Shown here in pieces: positions 22,306-28,916 of a stretch of DNA of 36,984 nt. The notes under the pieces were generated by a model. It had not been told where the DNA came from. It saw only the letters and a program-made list of their open reading frames with translations, and ran no database searches. A program made the translations under genes and the position numbers. This stretch comes from an uncultured Acetatifactor sp. (GTDB lineage: Bacteria > Bacillota > Clostridia > Lachnospirales > Lachnospiraceae): contig CANRLX010000020.1 of the NCBI GenBank assembly GCA_947631615.1, positions 1 through 36,984 on the forward strand. Reading direction: 5' to 3'. Numbering within the stretch: the stretch's first letter is position 1; every line of letters begins with the position of its first letter.

Positions 22306-23427
22306 ATGGCGATTGCGGAACAGTTTGCAGGACTGAAAATGGATCAGTTGATCGGTGCGCCCCTTCGGGCGGCGGCGGACGCCAGTGTACAGCTTGCCAC
22401 TGCGGCGGCGGACTTTATCAATCAGGTCGGATTTGACGCCCAGGGAAATTTGCGCACGGTGGCCTTTGGCTACCAGAAGCGCAGCATGAATGAGGACGGG
22501 ACCAGCAACATGGACGAGATGAAGGTGGATGTGCCCATGCTGGCGATCGTGCCCATTCCCAATCTGCAGGTGGATGAAGTGAACGTGCTGTTCGATATGG
22601 AGGTGAAGCAGAGCGAGAGGGAGGAATCCTCCCGGGATATGGGGGCGAGCCTCACCGGAAGCTTGAAGATCGGCCCGATCAAGGTCAGTGTGACGGGCAG
22701 CATCAGCTCCCATCAGAGCAATACCAGAAGCTCGGACAATTCCGCGAAATATCATGTGGATGTGAGAGCCACCAACCACGGCGTGCCGGAGGGTCTGGCA
22801 CGAGTGCTCGACATGATGGCGGCAAACGTCGCGCCGACGCTGGTGGGAAGCACTCTAAAGGACGGCGACGGACGGGATCTGACGGGACAGGCAAAGCTGA
22901 AGGCGGAGCGTCTCAAGGCTCTCCGCGCGGATATCAACCAGCTGGAGAGCCAGCTGAACGCGGCGAGGGATGGGCTGTCCAACCAGATACAGCTGTTAAA
23001 GAGGCTGGGCGACGCGCAGCTCAACACCTACCGGAGCGTGCTGCTGAAAAGGCAAAACGAAGAGAATAAGGGAGACGAGGAGTCCATGGCCGACTCACAG
23101 CTTCTGGACGATCTGAATACCAACTGGAGCACGTTCCAGAACCAGCTGGCGGACACGCTTCCCATGGTGGCGGAGGAGGCCGACAGCCAGGATGGACAGA
23201 AGGTATCGGCCCTGTTTGGTCTGAAGGCTTACGAGGAAGGAAAGGACACGCTTCAGGAATACGTCTCGGGAACCTATTACGGGCAGATCGCCGCGGCGCA
23301 GAAAAACGCGGTGTCCTCGCAGAAGACGGTGAACAACCTGGAGCAGGAGCTTGCGGGCAAGCGGACAGAGTACAGCGACGCCGTATCGGGAAGGACGACG
23401 GGCACGCAGAGCCAGGGAGAATCGTAA
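22306..23427 (+). CDS. DUF2589 domain protein B
   Basis: A 373-residue protein in which the DUF2589 signatures are clear: AGLKMDQLIGAPLRAAADAS at the N-terminus, VDVPMLAIVPIPNLQVDEVN, and KYHVDVRATNHGVPEGLARV followed by LDMMAANVAP. The C-terminal half (about 190-373) is helical with coiled-coil character (KLKAERLKALRADINQLESQ, and again near the end). The start ATG follows AACGGAGGGAT. It is larger than its neighbour protein A and shares the central block. No signal peptide or membrane segment is seen. Such pairs of DUF2589 proteins have no assigned function known to me; a structural or scaffold role is a guess. Confidence 0.9.
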   Translation: MAIAEQFAGLKMDQLIGAPLRAAADASVQLATAAADFINQVGFDAQGNLRTVAFGYQKRSMNEDGTSNMDEMKVDVPMLAIVPIPNLQVDEVNVLFDMEVKQSEREESSRDMGASLTGSLKIGPIKVSVTGSISSHQSNTRSSDNSAKYHVDVRATNHGVPEGLARVLDMMAANVAPTLVGSTLKDGDGRDLTGQAKLKAERLKALRADINQLESQLNAARDGLSNQIQLLKRLGDAQLNTYRSVLLKRQNEENKGDEESMADSQLLDDLNTNWSTFQNQLADTLPMVAEEADSQDGQKVSALFGLKAYEEGKDTLQEYVSGTYYGQIAAAQKNAVSSQKTVNNLEQELAGKRTEYSDAVSGRTTGTQSQGES

Positions 23428-23431
23428 GAGT

Positions 23432-23716
23432 ATGACGAAAAGTGACGAAAAGGCCACGTTGATGGACGTGCGCTACATAAAACTGGTGACCATCGGCAGC
23501 GTCAATCCCGGCAATCCCCTGTCGGATCAGTCGCGGGAGGAACAGGCGGCTTTGCTGAATCGCTGTCTCAACGATTATCCAAGGGGCGTTATCATCGGAA
23601 AGGACATCACGGTGGGAAGGTATCTGATCGGCGAGCATGAGCTGACGATGGAAAGGATCACCTACCACGTGGGCTTCCAGAGGAGGCCCGCGTGGGATGA
23701 GGAGACAGGGGGGTGA
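23432..23716 (+). CDS. Small hypothetical protein, 94 aa
   Basis: Starts at ATG 23432, 4 bp after the stop of DUF2589 protein B, so translational coupling is likely; the Shine-Dalgarno is weak (GGGAGAATCG). The protein reads MTKSDEKATLMDVRYIKLVT then GSVNPGNPLSDQSREEQAAL and a block GVIIGKDITVGRYLIGEHEL, ending in HVGFQRRPAWDEETGG. It is a compact alpha/beta protein by appearance, with no membrane helix and no motif I recognise. Codon use and tight spacing on both sides support it as real. It is probably specific to this DUF2589 operon. Confidence 0.8.
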   Translation: MTKSDEKATLMDVRYIKLVTIGSVNPGNPLSDQSREEQAALLNRCLNDYPRGVIIGKDITVGRYLIGEHELTMERITYHVGFQRRPAWDEETGG

Positions 23717-23720
23717 GATT

Positions 23721-24146
23721 ATGAACAATGAGAGGATAACCATAAAAACAAACAGAGAACAGGACCGTCTCCTTCTGGAGGTGGAGGGGAGTCTGGACAC
23801 CGTGACGGCGCCGCAGCTTGAGAGGGAGCTGTCCGAAAAAAAGCTGGACGGCGTCCGCTCTCTCATCCTTGACTTTGCGGATTTGGAATACGTGTCCTCC
23901 GCCGGACTGCGCGTGCTGCTGGCAGCGGACAACCGGATGTACCGTAAGGGCGGGGAAATGGTGGTGAGAGACTGTAACGATACCGTTATGAAAATCTTTG
24001 AGGTCACCGGATTTGACGAGCTGCTGACGTTGGAAGTAACGGTAGAGGGAGGAGATCGGCGGCGATCTGGAGAGCTGCATACGGGAAATACACAGGGCGT
24101 ATCCGCTCAGGGGAAAACAGACGGCGAACGTCTATCTAAACTGTAA
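23721..24146 (+). CDS. STAS-domain anti-anti-sigma-factor-like protein
   Basis: Residues about 5-105 form a STAS domain of the RsbV/SpoIIAA type: LLLEVEGSLDTVTAPQLERE, then LILDFADLEYVSSAGLRVLL, in which the serine of SSAGLR is the site usually phosphorylated by a partner kinase and dephosphorylated by a SpoIIE/RsbU phosphatase, and FEVTGFDELL at the end. The phosphatase-kinase gene at 24385 is its obvious partner. The last 35 residues of the frame (GGDRRRSGELHTGNTQ...) do not look like STAS sequence and overlap a good reading frame (+1) that continues to 24357, so the true protein may be a frameshifted fusion. Start ATG 23721 follows AGGGGGGTGAG. Confidence 0.85.
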   Translation: MNNERITIKTNREQDRLLLEVEGSLDTVTAPQLERELSEKKLDGVRSLILDFADLEYVSSAGLRVLLAADNRMYRKGGEMVVRDCNDTVMKIFEVTGFDELLTLEVTVEGGDRRRSGELHTGNTQGVSAQGKTDGERLSKL

Positions 24147-24357
24147 TCTGCCGCAGGCGGTCTGGGCCTATGAGACACTGACCCGTATGGGATATTTTTT
24201 TACGGGGTTAAAGCCCCTGTGCAGCAAGCGGGAATACCTGGTGATGCACCACAGGGGAGAGACAGAGATCTTCTGGGAGGATTATGCGGCGAGCGGGGAA
24301 TTTTCCGAGATCCTGGATTATGTGAGAAAAGCCGGGCGAGAGGAGGGACATCCGTGA
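24046..24357 (+). pseudogene. GNAT/regulator-like fragment without a normal start, +1 frame to the STAS gene
   Basis: The frame is open from the TAG at 24043-24045 to TGA 24355-24357 and reads like real protein: NVYLNCNLPQAVWAYETLTR, GYFFTGLKPLCSKREYLVMH, WEDYAASGEFSEILDYVRKA. The G-x-F-F-x-G block resembles the C-terminal segment often found on RsbW-type anti-sigma kinases or GNAT-like proteins. There is no ATG, GTG or TTG before residue 48; a GAGGGAGGAG sequence (24045-24054) sits at the start, next to ATC and 12 nt before CTG 24067. Either a rare start codon is used or the frame was once fused to the STAS gene and is now separated by an indel. Confidence 0.55.
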
Positions 24358-24384
24358 TTGTGCGGCGGAAAACGGAGGAAGGAT

Positions 24385-27000
24385 ATGGGGTTTGGAAAGA
24401 GTGAAAAAGACAGAGGGATCGGAAGGAAGGTGAACCGGCTGCTCCTTGTCATGGTGACGGCGTCCCTGCTGCTTGCGGGAGCGGTCGGGATTTATGGACA
24501 GTGCTTTGTCATGGAGCTCTCCGGAAAAAGCAGCCGTAAGCTGGGGGTCACGGCCGCCTCGGACGCGGAGCTTGCGCTGGAGCGGCTTGCGGTGGAGCAC
24601 TTGACGGATATGGCACAGGAGAGGGCGGCCTACATCGCGGAAAAATTTGAGTGCGTGGAGGCGGACGTCCTGGGGATCGCCGCGCAGGCGGAGGCAGTTT
24701 ACGGCGATCCCGCCGGATATCCGGACAGGAGCGTGCCGCTTCCCGTGCCGGGATCCCGCCGGATGGCGGCGCAGCTTCTGTGGTCTGAACGGATTGCCCC
24801 GAACGGGGAAAGGCCGGAGGAGACCGAAGAAATCTTAAAGCTGGGGAACCTTCAGGATATGCTGGTGCAGTACAACAGCCAGAACGATATGATATCCTCC
24901 GCTTATCTGGCCACAAAGAGCGGCTGGATGATACAGGCGGATGCCGCCGCGTACAGGAAGTACGGGGAGACGGGCGCGCTTCCCCTGCCCTATGAGGCGG
25001 ACGAAAGACAGTGGTATCAAATGGCACTGGAGGCGGCGCCGGAGACGACGGTCTACACCGATATCTTTCCGGATATCCATTCCGGCAGGGACTGTATCGT
25101 GTGCGCAGCTCCCGTATATCACAACGGCCAGGTGGAAGCGGTGGCGGGGATCGGTTCCTATCTGGAAACGATCAATCGGGTGGTTCTGGACACCGAGCTT
25201 CTGGGGGACGGTTACGCGTTTCTGGTAAATGAGAAGGGACATATCATCGTTTCCGGCAGGGAGGACGGGGAAACGGCGGCCTTCGGGGTGCAGTCCGGAG
25301 ATATACGGGAGAGCGAAAACCGTGAGCTGGCGGAGACGGCGAAGCTTATGCTGTCCGGAGAGAGCGGGTACAGGCGTCTTGTGGTAGATGGAAAGGCGGT
25401 ATATCTGGCCTATGCGCCGCTGCCCAAGCTGGGATGGAGCTTTGTGACGGTGGTGGATGCGGAAAAGATTCTTTCCCCCGCCGTAGAGAGCCAGGAGAAT
25501 ATCCTTGCGCTGGCGCAGGACGTGGAAAGAGAACAGGAGGAGACGATTTTAAGGATGCTGTTTGTGTATGCCGGCCTGTACCTTCTGTTGATAGCAGCAA
25601 TCTATGGAGGCGGAATGTGCTTTTCCAACAGGCTCACGAAACCGATCAGGGAGCTGACAAAGGAGGTGGCACAGCTTGACGGAGGCAATCTCGACCACCG
25701 TATCCACCTTTGCACGGGGGACGAGGTGGAGGCGCTGGGGGTGGCGTTTAACCGGATGGCGCACAGGATCCAAAGATATATCCGTAATCTGGAAGCGGTC
25801 ACTGCGGAAAAGGAGAGGATCCGGACGGAGATCCAGGTGGCGGCCCGCCTGCAGGCGGACATGCTGCCGGAGGCGCCGGGCGAATTGTCGGGCAGGCCGG
25901 AGTTTGAGCTGCGCGCCCGAATGGTTCCCGCCAAGGGGGTGGGAGGCGATTTCTATGATTTCTTTCTGCTGGACGAGGACCATCTGGTCCTGATCATGGC
26001 GGACGTCTCCGGAAAAGGCGTTCCGGCAGCGCTTTTTATGGTGGTGGCGAGAACGTTGATCCGCATCCATCTCTCTTCCCGGTACGGAGGCTTCTGCTAC
26101 AGGGAGGGCTGTCTGGGCTCCGTGGTGGAGGGGATCAATGATGCGCTGTGTGCCAACAATCCCAACGGTATGTTTGTCACCGCGTGGCTGGGGATCCTCA
26201 CCGTCTCTTCCGGCAGGCTGGAGTACGTCAATGCCGGACACTGCCCGCCGCTTCTCCTTGGGGAGGATGGGGCCGGCACCTATGTGGACAGACGCAGCGG
26301 TTTTGTCCTGGCGGGTATGGAGGGCGGAAGCTACCGCAGTTATCTCCTGGAGCTGAAGGAGGGGGAGATGCTGCTTCTCTATACGGACGGTGTGACGGAG
26401 GCGTCCAGCCGACAGCGGGAGCTTTACGGGGAGAAGAGGTTGAAGCAGACGGCGGAGCAGGCGGACGGAGCGTCCCCGGGAGAATTGATACGGATTTTGT
26501 GGGAGAGTATCGATGCGTTTCAGAAGGATGCGGAGCCGTTTGACGATGTGACCATGCTGTGCCTGGCCTATTACGGGGCGAACCACTGGGAGATGAGCAG
26601 TGCGGCTGATATACGGCGGCTTTCCGATCAGCAGCTTTTTTTGGAGAGTATCCTGACTGAGAAAGGGATCGCCAGAAAACAGATCCGAACTCTGAAAATG
26701 GCTCTGGATGAGATCTATTCCAATATCTGTTACTATAGCGGTGCCGGCGAGGTGACCCAAAAGATCCGAATGACACGGGAGGGAAAACGGGTCACGTTGA
26801 TCCTGACGGACGACGGACGCCCCTACAATCCCTTGGAGACTCCGGAGCCGAATCTTCATGAGCCGCTTTGGCAGCGGAAGGAGGGAGGACTTGGCATCTA
26901 TCTGGTCAAAAAGTGGATGCACCGGATCGAGTACGAGTACATCGACGGAAAAAACTGCCTGACATTGACGGTAAGAGAAGATGTGACAACCGGAAAATGA
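24385..27000 (+). CDS. Membrane SpoIIE-type PP2C phosphatase fused to an RsbW-like kinase domain
   Basis: An 871-residue sensor. Order: TM1 (about 16-43), extracellular dCache-like sensor (about 60-380), TM2 (about 392-413), HAMP (about 412-469), SpoIIE/RsbU PP2C phosphatase (about 479-730; VGGDFYDFF near 518, VSGKGVPAALF near 540 and DDVTMLCL near 720 supply the metal-binding aspartates), then a GHKL ATPase of RsbW/SpoIIAB type (about 736-871; DEIYSN, DDGRPYNP, GGLGIYLVKK). It should dephosphorylate a STAS protein and may also phosphorylate it or bind a sigma factor, switching by an external signal. The partner is probably the STAS protein at 23721. ATG 24385, with GGAGGAAGG just upstream, is preferred over TTG 24358. 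Confidence 0.93.
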   Translation: MGFGKSEKDRGIGRKVNRLLLVMVTASLLLAGAVGIYGQCFVMELSGKSSRKLGVTAASDAELALERLAVEHLTDMAQERAAYIAEKFECVEADVLGIAAQAEAVYGDPAGYPDRSVPLPVPGSRRMAAQLLWSERIAPNGERPEETEEILKLGNLQDMLVQYNSQNDMISSAYLATKSGWMIQADAAAYRKYGETGALPLPYEADERQWYQMALEAAPETTVYTDIFPDIHSGRDCIVCAAPVYHNGQVEAVAGIGSYLETINRVVLDTELLGDGYAFLVNEKGHIIVSGREDGETAAFGVQSGDIRESENRELAETAKLMLSGESGYRRLVVDGKAVYLAYAPLPKLGWSFVTVVDAEKILSPAVESQENILALAQDVEREQEETILRMLFVYAGLYLLLIAAIYGGGMCFSNRLTKPIRELTKEVAQLDGGNLDHRIHLCTGDEVEALGVAFNRMAHRIQRYIRNLEAVTAEKERIRTEIQVAARLQADMLPEAPGELSGRPEFELRARMVPAKGVGGDFYDFFLLDEDHLVLIMADVSGKGVPAALFMVVARTLIRIHLSSRYGGFCYREGCLGSVVEGINDALCANNPNGMFVTAWLGILTVSSGRLEYVNAGHCPPLLLGEDGAGTYVDRRSGFVLAGMEGGSYRSYLLELKEGEMLLLYTDGVTEASSRQRELYGEKRLKQTAEQADGASPGELIRILWESIDAFQKDAEPFDDVTMLCLAYYGANHWEMSSAADIRRLSDQQLFLESILTEKGIARKQIRTLKMALDEIYSNICYYSGAGEVTQKIRMTREGKRVTLILTDDGRPYNPLETPEPNLHEPLWQRKEGGLGIYLVKKWMHRIEYEYIDGKNCLTLTVREDVTTGK

Positions 27001-27026
27001 TAACCGGAAAATGATAACCGGAAAAA
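26987..27026. repeat. 14-bp tandem repeat at the end of the phosphatase gene
   Basis: Nearly three copies of TAACCGGAAAATGA run through the stop codon (TGA 26998-27000) into the gap before the glycosyltransferase gene. Slippage here would change only the spacing or the last residues. Confidence 0.8.
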
Positions 27027-27052
27027 TAAATAAAACGAAAAGGAGAATCATT

Positions 27053-27934
27053 ATGTATAATTTTAGAGAATTGTTTGAACGAGATGGTTTGCAATATGTT
27101 GAGATAGGAAATGCACAGATTCCGCCCATGATCCATCGGATATGGGTGGGAAATGCGATCACGACTTCAAGCTTTCAAAATCTGCTGGATTTTCAGAAGA
27201 AGCTGTCAAAGAGGAGCCGGGGTAACTATGTGCAGATACTCTGGACTACCCACTCCACAGCGGAAAAGATGAAGAATGCGGAAGTTGATCAGCTGAAGCT
27301 TTTGCAGGATGCGGGCTATAGCGTGAACATCATAGAGGATCTCCTGGAGGGAGGAAAACACGGGGAGTGGGATCGGGTATGCCTGGAAATCATCATGTGT
27401 TTAATGAGGAATGGGAGTGGCGAAAGCTATAAGTTTGTGTCGGATCTGTTTCGGATGTATATTTTGTATTGCTGGGGAGGCATCTATATGGACGTGGACA
27501 TCGGCATTGGGTGTGAGGATTTTAACGGCGTTTTCTATCACAGATACCGCTTTCCCAATCGGGACAATGCGTATATGCCGTTGATCGGTTCCAATGCCCC
27601 TTTTGAAGTCATCAAAAACTTTACGCAGTCCACTCAGGAGGAGAGATATCAACGTGAAAAAGAAAACTTTAAAGATGGTAGTTACGCATGGAATTATTTC
27701 TTTGCGACGGTTGGGAACAATGAGGTGATAAAAGATATCTTGCTTAAAATGATATCCGAAAAAACCGATGCACAGACCTGCACGATCTACATGATAGATC
27801 TCTTTTTTGAGAGCTTGGGTATGGCGGGAAATGCTCAGGGGCAGCAGGGAGCCCTGATGGCCAGAGCTTTGTTTACCTACGCTTTTGCGCCTCTTGAGCT
27901 GCAGTATGCGACAAGGGCGAGCGAGACGTCATAA
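27053..27934 (+). CDS. TcdA/TcdB-like (GT44/GT32 type) glycosyltransferase
   Basis: A 293-residue protein starting at ATG 27053, set by AAAGGAGA. The start MYNFRELFERDGLQ leads to PPMIHRIWVGNAI, the sugar-nucleotide entry motif shared by clostridial glucosylating toxins and GT32 enzymes. The central block SDLFRMYILYCWGGIYMDVD contains the Asp-x-Asp that binds the metal and UDP-sugar. It lacks the protease, translocation and receptor-binding parts of large toxins and has no signal peptide. It is distinctly more A+T-rich than its neighbours, a sign of transfer. As the last gene of the lysin operon it could be an effector released by that operon or an enzyme acting inside the cell; sequence alone cannot decide, and the acceptor is unknown. 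Confidence 0.8.
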   Translation: MYNFRELFERDGLQYVEIGNAQIPPMIHRIWVGNAITTSSFQNLLDFQKKLSKRSRGNYVQILWTTHSTAEKMKNAEVDQLKLLQDAGYSVNIIEDLLEGGKHGEWDRVCLEIIMCLMRNGSGESYKFVSDLFRMYILYCWGGIYMDVDIGIGCEDFNGVFYHRYRFPNRDNAYMPLIGSNAPFEVIKNFTQSTQEERYQREKENFKDGSYAWNYFFATVGNNEVIKDILLKMISEKTDAQTCTIYMIDLFFESLGMAGNAQGQQGALMARALFTYAFAPLELQYATRASETS

Positions 27935-27945
27935 CGCGCCGGCAC

Positions 27946-27973
27946 GGCCGGCCATCCATTGGGGTGGCCGGCC
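27946..27973. other. GC-rich hairpin after the glycosyltransferase gene
   Basis: Perfect stem GGCCGGCCA / TGGCCGGCC (27946-27954, 27965-27973), with no T tract on either strand. Possibly a weak terminator or RNA-stabilising end for the operon. The rest of 27935-28040 shows nothing else. Confidence 0.55.
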
Positions 27974-28044
27974 AAACTCCTGCATAATTTTCCTGTATTG
28001 GTGTTTATGACTACCTGGTTAATCGCATAGTTAAACGATTATTA

Positions 28045-28073
28045 TTGAAAAACACACGATTTTAAGATATAAT
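28045..28073 (+). promoter_or_regulatory. Strong plus-strand promoter upstream of the toxin-antitoxin locus
   Basis: TTGAAA (28045-28050), 17-bp spacer, perfect TATAAT (28068-28073). No gene follows on this strand; it may give a longer form of the antitoxin RNA. Confidence 0.7.
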
Positions 28074-28124
28074 GGATTCAATCAATCAGAAATGGAAATA
28101 TGGAAGTAGCTAAAAAGAAAACAG

Positions 28125-28153
28125 TTGAAACCCTCTGAAAATTATGATATATT
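28125..28153 (+). promoter_or_regulatory. Antitoxin RNA promoter
   Basis: TTGAAA (28125-28130), 17-bp spacer, TATATT (28148-28153) with extended TGA upstream of the -10. Transcription should start near 28160 and meet the terminator at 28233-28270. Confidence 0.75.
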
Positions 28154-28159
28154 GAACTT

Positions 28160-28272
28160 AAAGAAGGACACCTGCTGATAACAGATGTCCCCCAGGACTA
28201 CCGATAGACGGTTAGCCTGATATTAAGTGCTGAAATAGCCGCTTAGTTTGTCAGACGGGGCGGCTATTTTTG
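28160..28272 (+). ncRNA. Predicted type I antitoxin RNA, antisense to the toxin mRNA 3' end
   Basis: From the promoter at 28125-28153 to the terminator stem AAATAGCCGC / GCGGCTATTT (28233-28242, 28260-28269), which is followed by TTGTG. The RNA of about 110 nt is fully complementary to the 3' untranslated part and last codons of the toxin mRNA on the minus strand, whose stop is at 28264-28266. The segment CTACCGATAGACGGTTAGCC is recalled as a common sequence next to holin-like toxin genes in Firmicutes. Confidence 0.7.
28166..28190 (-). terminator. Probable terminator of the toxin mRNA
   Basis: On the minus strand a 9-bp stem with one mismatch (28166-28174 with 28182-28190) is followed by TTCTTTAAG. 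It lies about 75 bp past the toxin stop codon, so the toxin mRNA overlaps almost the whole antitoxin RNA. Confidence 0.55.
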
Positions 28273-28377
28273 TGTCTTGTCATTATCTTTGCTACCGATG
28301 GCGTATCCAAGACCGAAACAGGTCAGGCACAGGCCAAGCACTGAAATCAATCCTTCAATCGTCAACATTCGCTTCAT
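28264..28377 (-). CDS. Small hydrophobic type I toxin (putative holin-like toxin), 37 aa
   Basis: The minus-strand ATG at 28377 has a strong AAAGGAGGG directly upstream. The 37 residues start MKRMLTIEGLISVL, form a single membrane helix (about 9-28, GLISVLGLCLTCFGLGYAIG) and end in a charged tail (SKDNDKTQK). This matches the putative holin-like toxin group of type I systems related to TxpA/BsrG: a short basic or polar start, one helix, a charged tail, and a convergent antisense RNA over the 3' end. The toxin would damage the cell membrane when the antitoxin RNA is lost. It is too short for ordinary gene finders. It sits at the end of the accessory block, where it may stabilise it. Family is inferred from size, pattern and context. 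Confidence 0.8.
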   Translation of the reverse strand: MKRMLTIEGLISVLGLCLTCFGLGYAIGSKDNDKTQK

Positions 28378-28423
28378 CCCTCCTTTCCCAGATTCCCTTG
28401 CGGGTTTCTATGTAAACGGAGGG

Positions 28424-28456
28424 GCGCACTGCGTCCGGTGGACGCAGGTTTTGCGC
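28424..28456. other. Hairpin in the toxin mRNA leader
   Basis: Nested stem: GCGCA / TGCGC outside and CTGCGTCC / GGACGCAG inside (28424-28456). It lies about 50 nt upstream of the toxin start in the predicted leader and could limit translation. A second stem, CTACCATC / GATGGTAG, is near 28505-28537. Confidence 0.6.
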
Positions 28457-28530
28457 CGACCGAAACGGAGTGTAGAACACAGTCCCTCCGGGGAGGGCTA
28501 ACCGCCTACCATCCTAGTAGTCCCAAAATG

Positions 28531-28559
28531 ATGGTAGCATACTTCGACAGGAATTTCAA
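28531..28559 (-). promoter_or_regulatory. Predicted toxin promoter
   Basis: On the minus strand TTGAAA (28554-28559), 17-bp spacer, TACCAT (28531-28536) with extended TGC. The toxin mRNA would start near 28524 with a structured leader of about 150 nt. Confidence 0.6.
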
Positions 28560-28634
28560 TTATGTTCCTTTTCTGATCCTAAAAATAAAATTTACGTTTT
28601 ACCATGAATCTCATTTTTCATCATGCGCAGTATT

Positions 28635-28787
28635 TTATCCTGCATCGTTTCCCGGCATTTTTCGCCATCTTCTCAACTCCTTCCCACAATCTTGAATAAT
28701 CCTGTTTTTTTGAAAAAAAACCAGAGCGCACAGAAAATGCACAAACGCCGTAATTACGGTCTTTTTCAGCAGTTTTCTTTTATCCAT
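28635..28787 (-). CDS. Possible small membrane protein, 50 aa
   Basis: From the minus-strand ATG at 28787 (GGGGAGAA about 10 nt upstream) the frame encodes MDKRKLLKKTVITAFVHFLC, a hydrophobic stretch, then a basic tail (CGKELRRWRKMPGNDAG). A basic start followed by one membrane helix is protein-like, but the DNA is A+T-rich, no promoter is evident and there is no recognised family. It may be spurious. Confidence 0.3.
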   Translation of the reverse strand: MDKRKLLKKTVITAFVHFLCALVFFQKNRIIQDCGKELRRWRKMPGNDAG

Positions 28788-28852
28788 TTTCTCTGTTCTC
28801 CCCAATTCTACCCCTTTCCTTCGGTTACGGTGTAGCAATCTCGATCGCTTTG

Positions 28853-28861
28853 TGGTAGAAT
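28853..28861 (+). promoter_or_regulatory. argB promoter (extended -10)
   Basis: TGG followed by TAGAAT (28856-28861) forms an extended -10; the -35 at 17 bp (TAGCAA, 28833-28838) is poor. It gives argB its own start of transcription near 28868. No ARG-box-like sequence is evident here. Confidence 0.55.
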
Positions 28862-28916
28862 AGTAAGGATTTCAGAAAAGCGCCTGTCTGCGCACAAGGC
28901 GGGAGAGGGATGTGAT

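Noticed and set aside
19972..27000. The block as an ordinary prophage or a phage-tail-derived particle
   Set aside because: Apart from the endolysin there is no capsid, portal, terminase, tail tube, sheath, baseplate or holin gene in the block.
28277..28835. Plus-strand frames of 74, 85 and 70 residues in the gap before argB
   Set aside because: They run over the toxin gene, its leader hairpins and A+T-rich DNA, with no ribosome-binding sites and unlikely composition.
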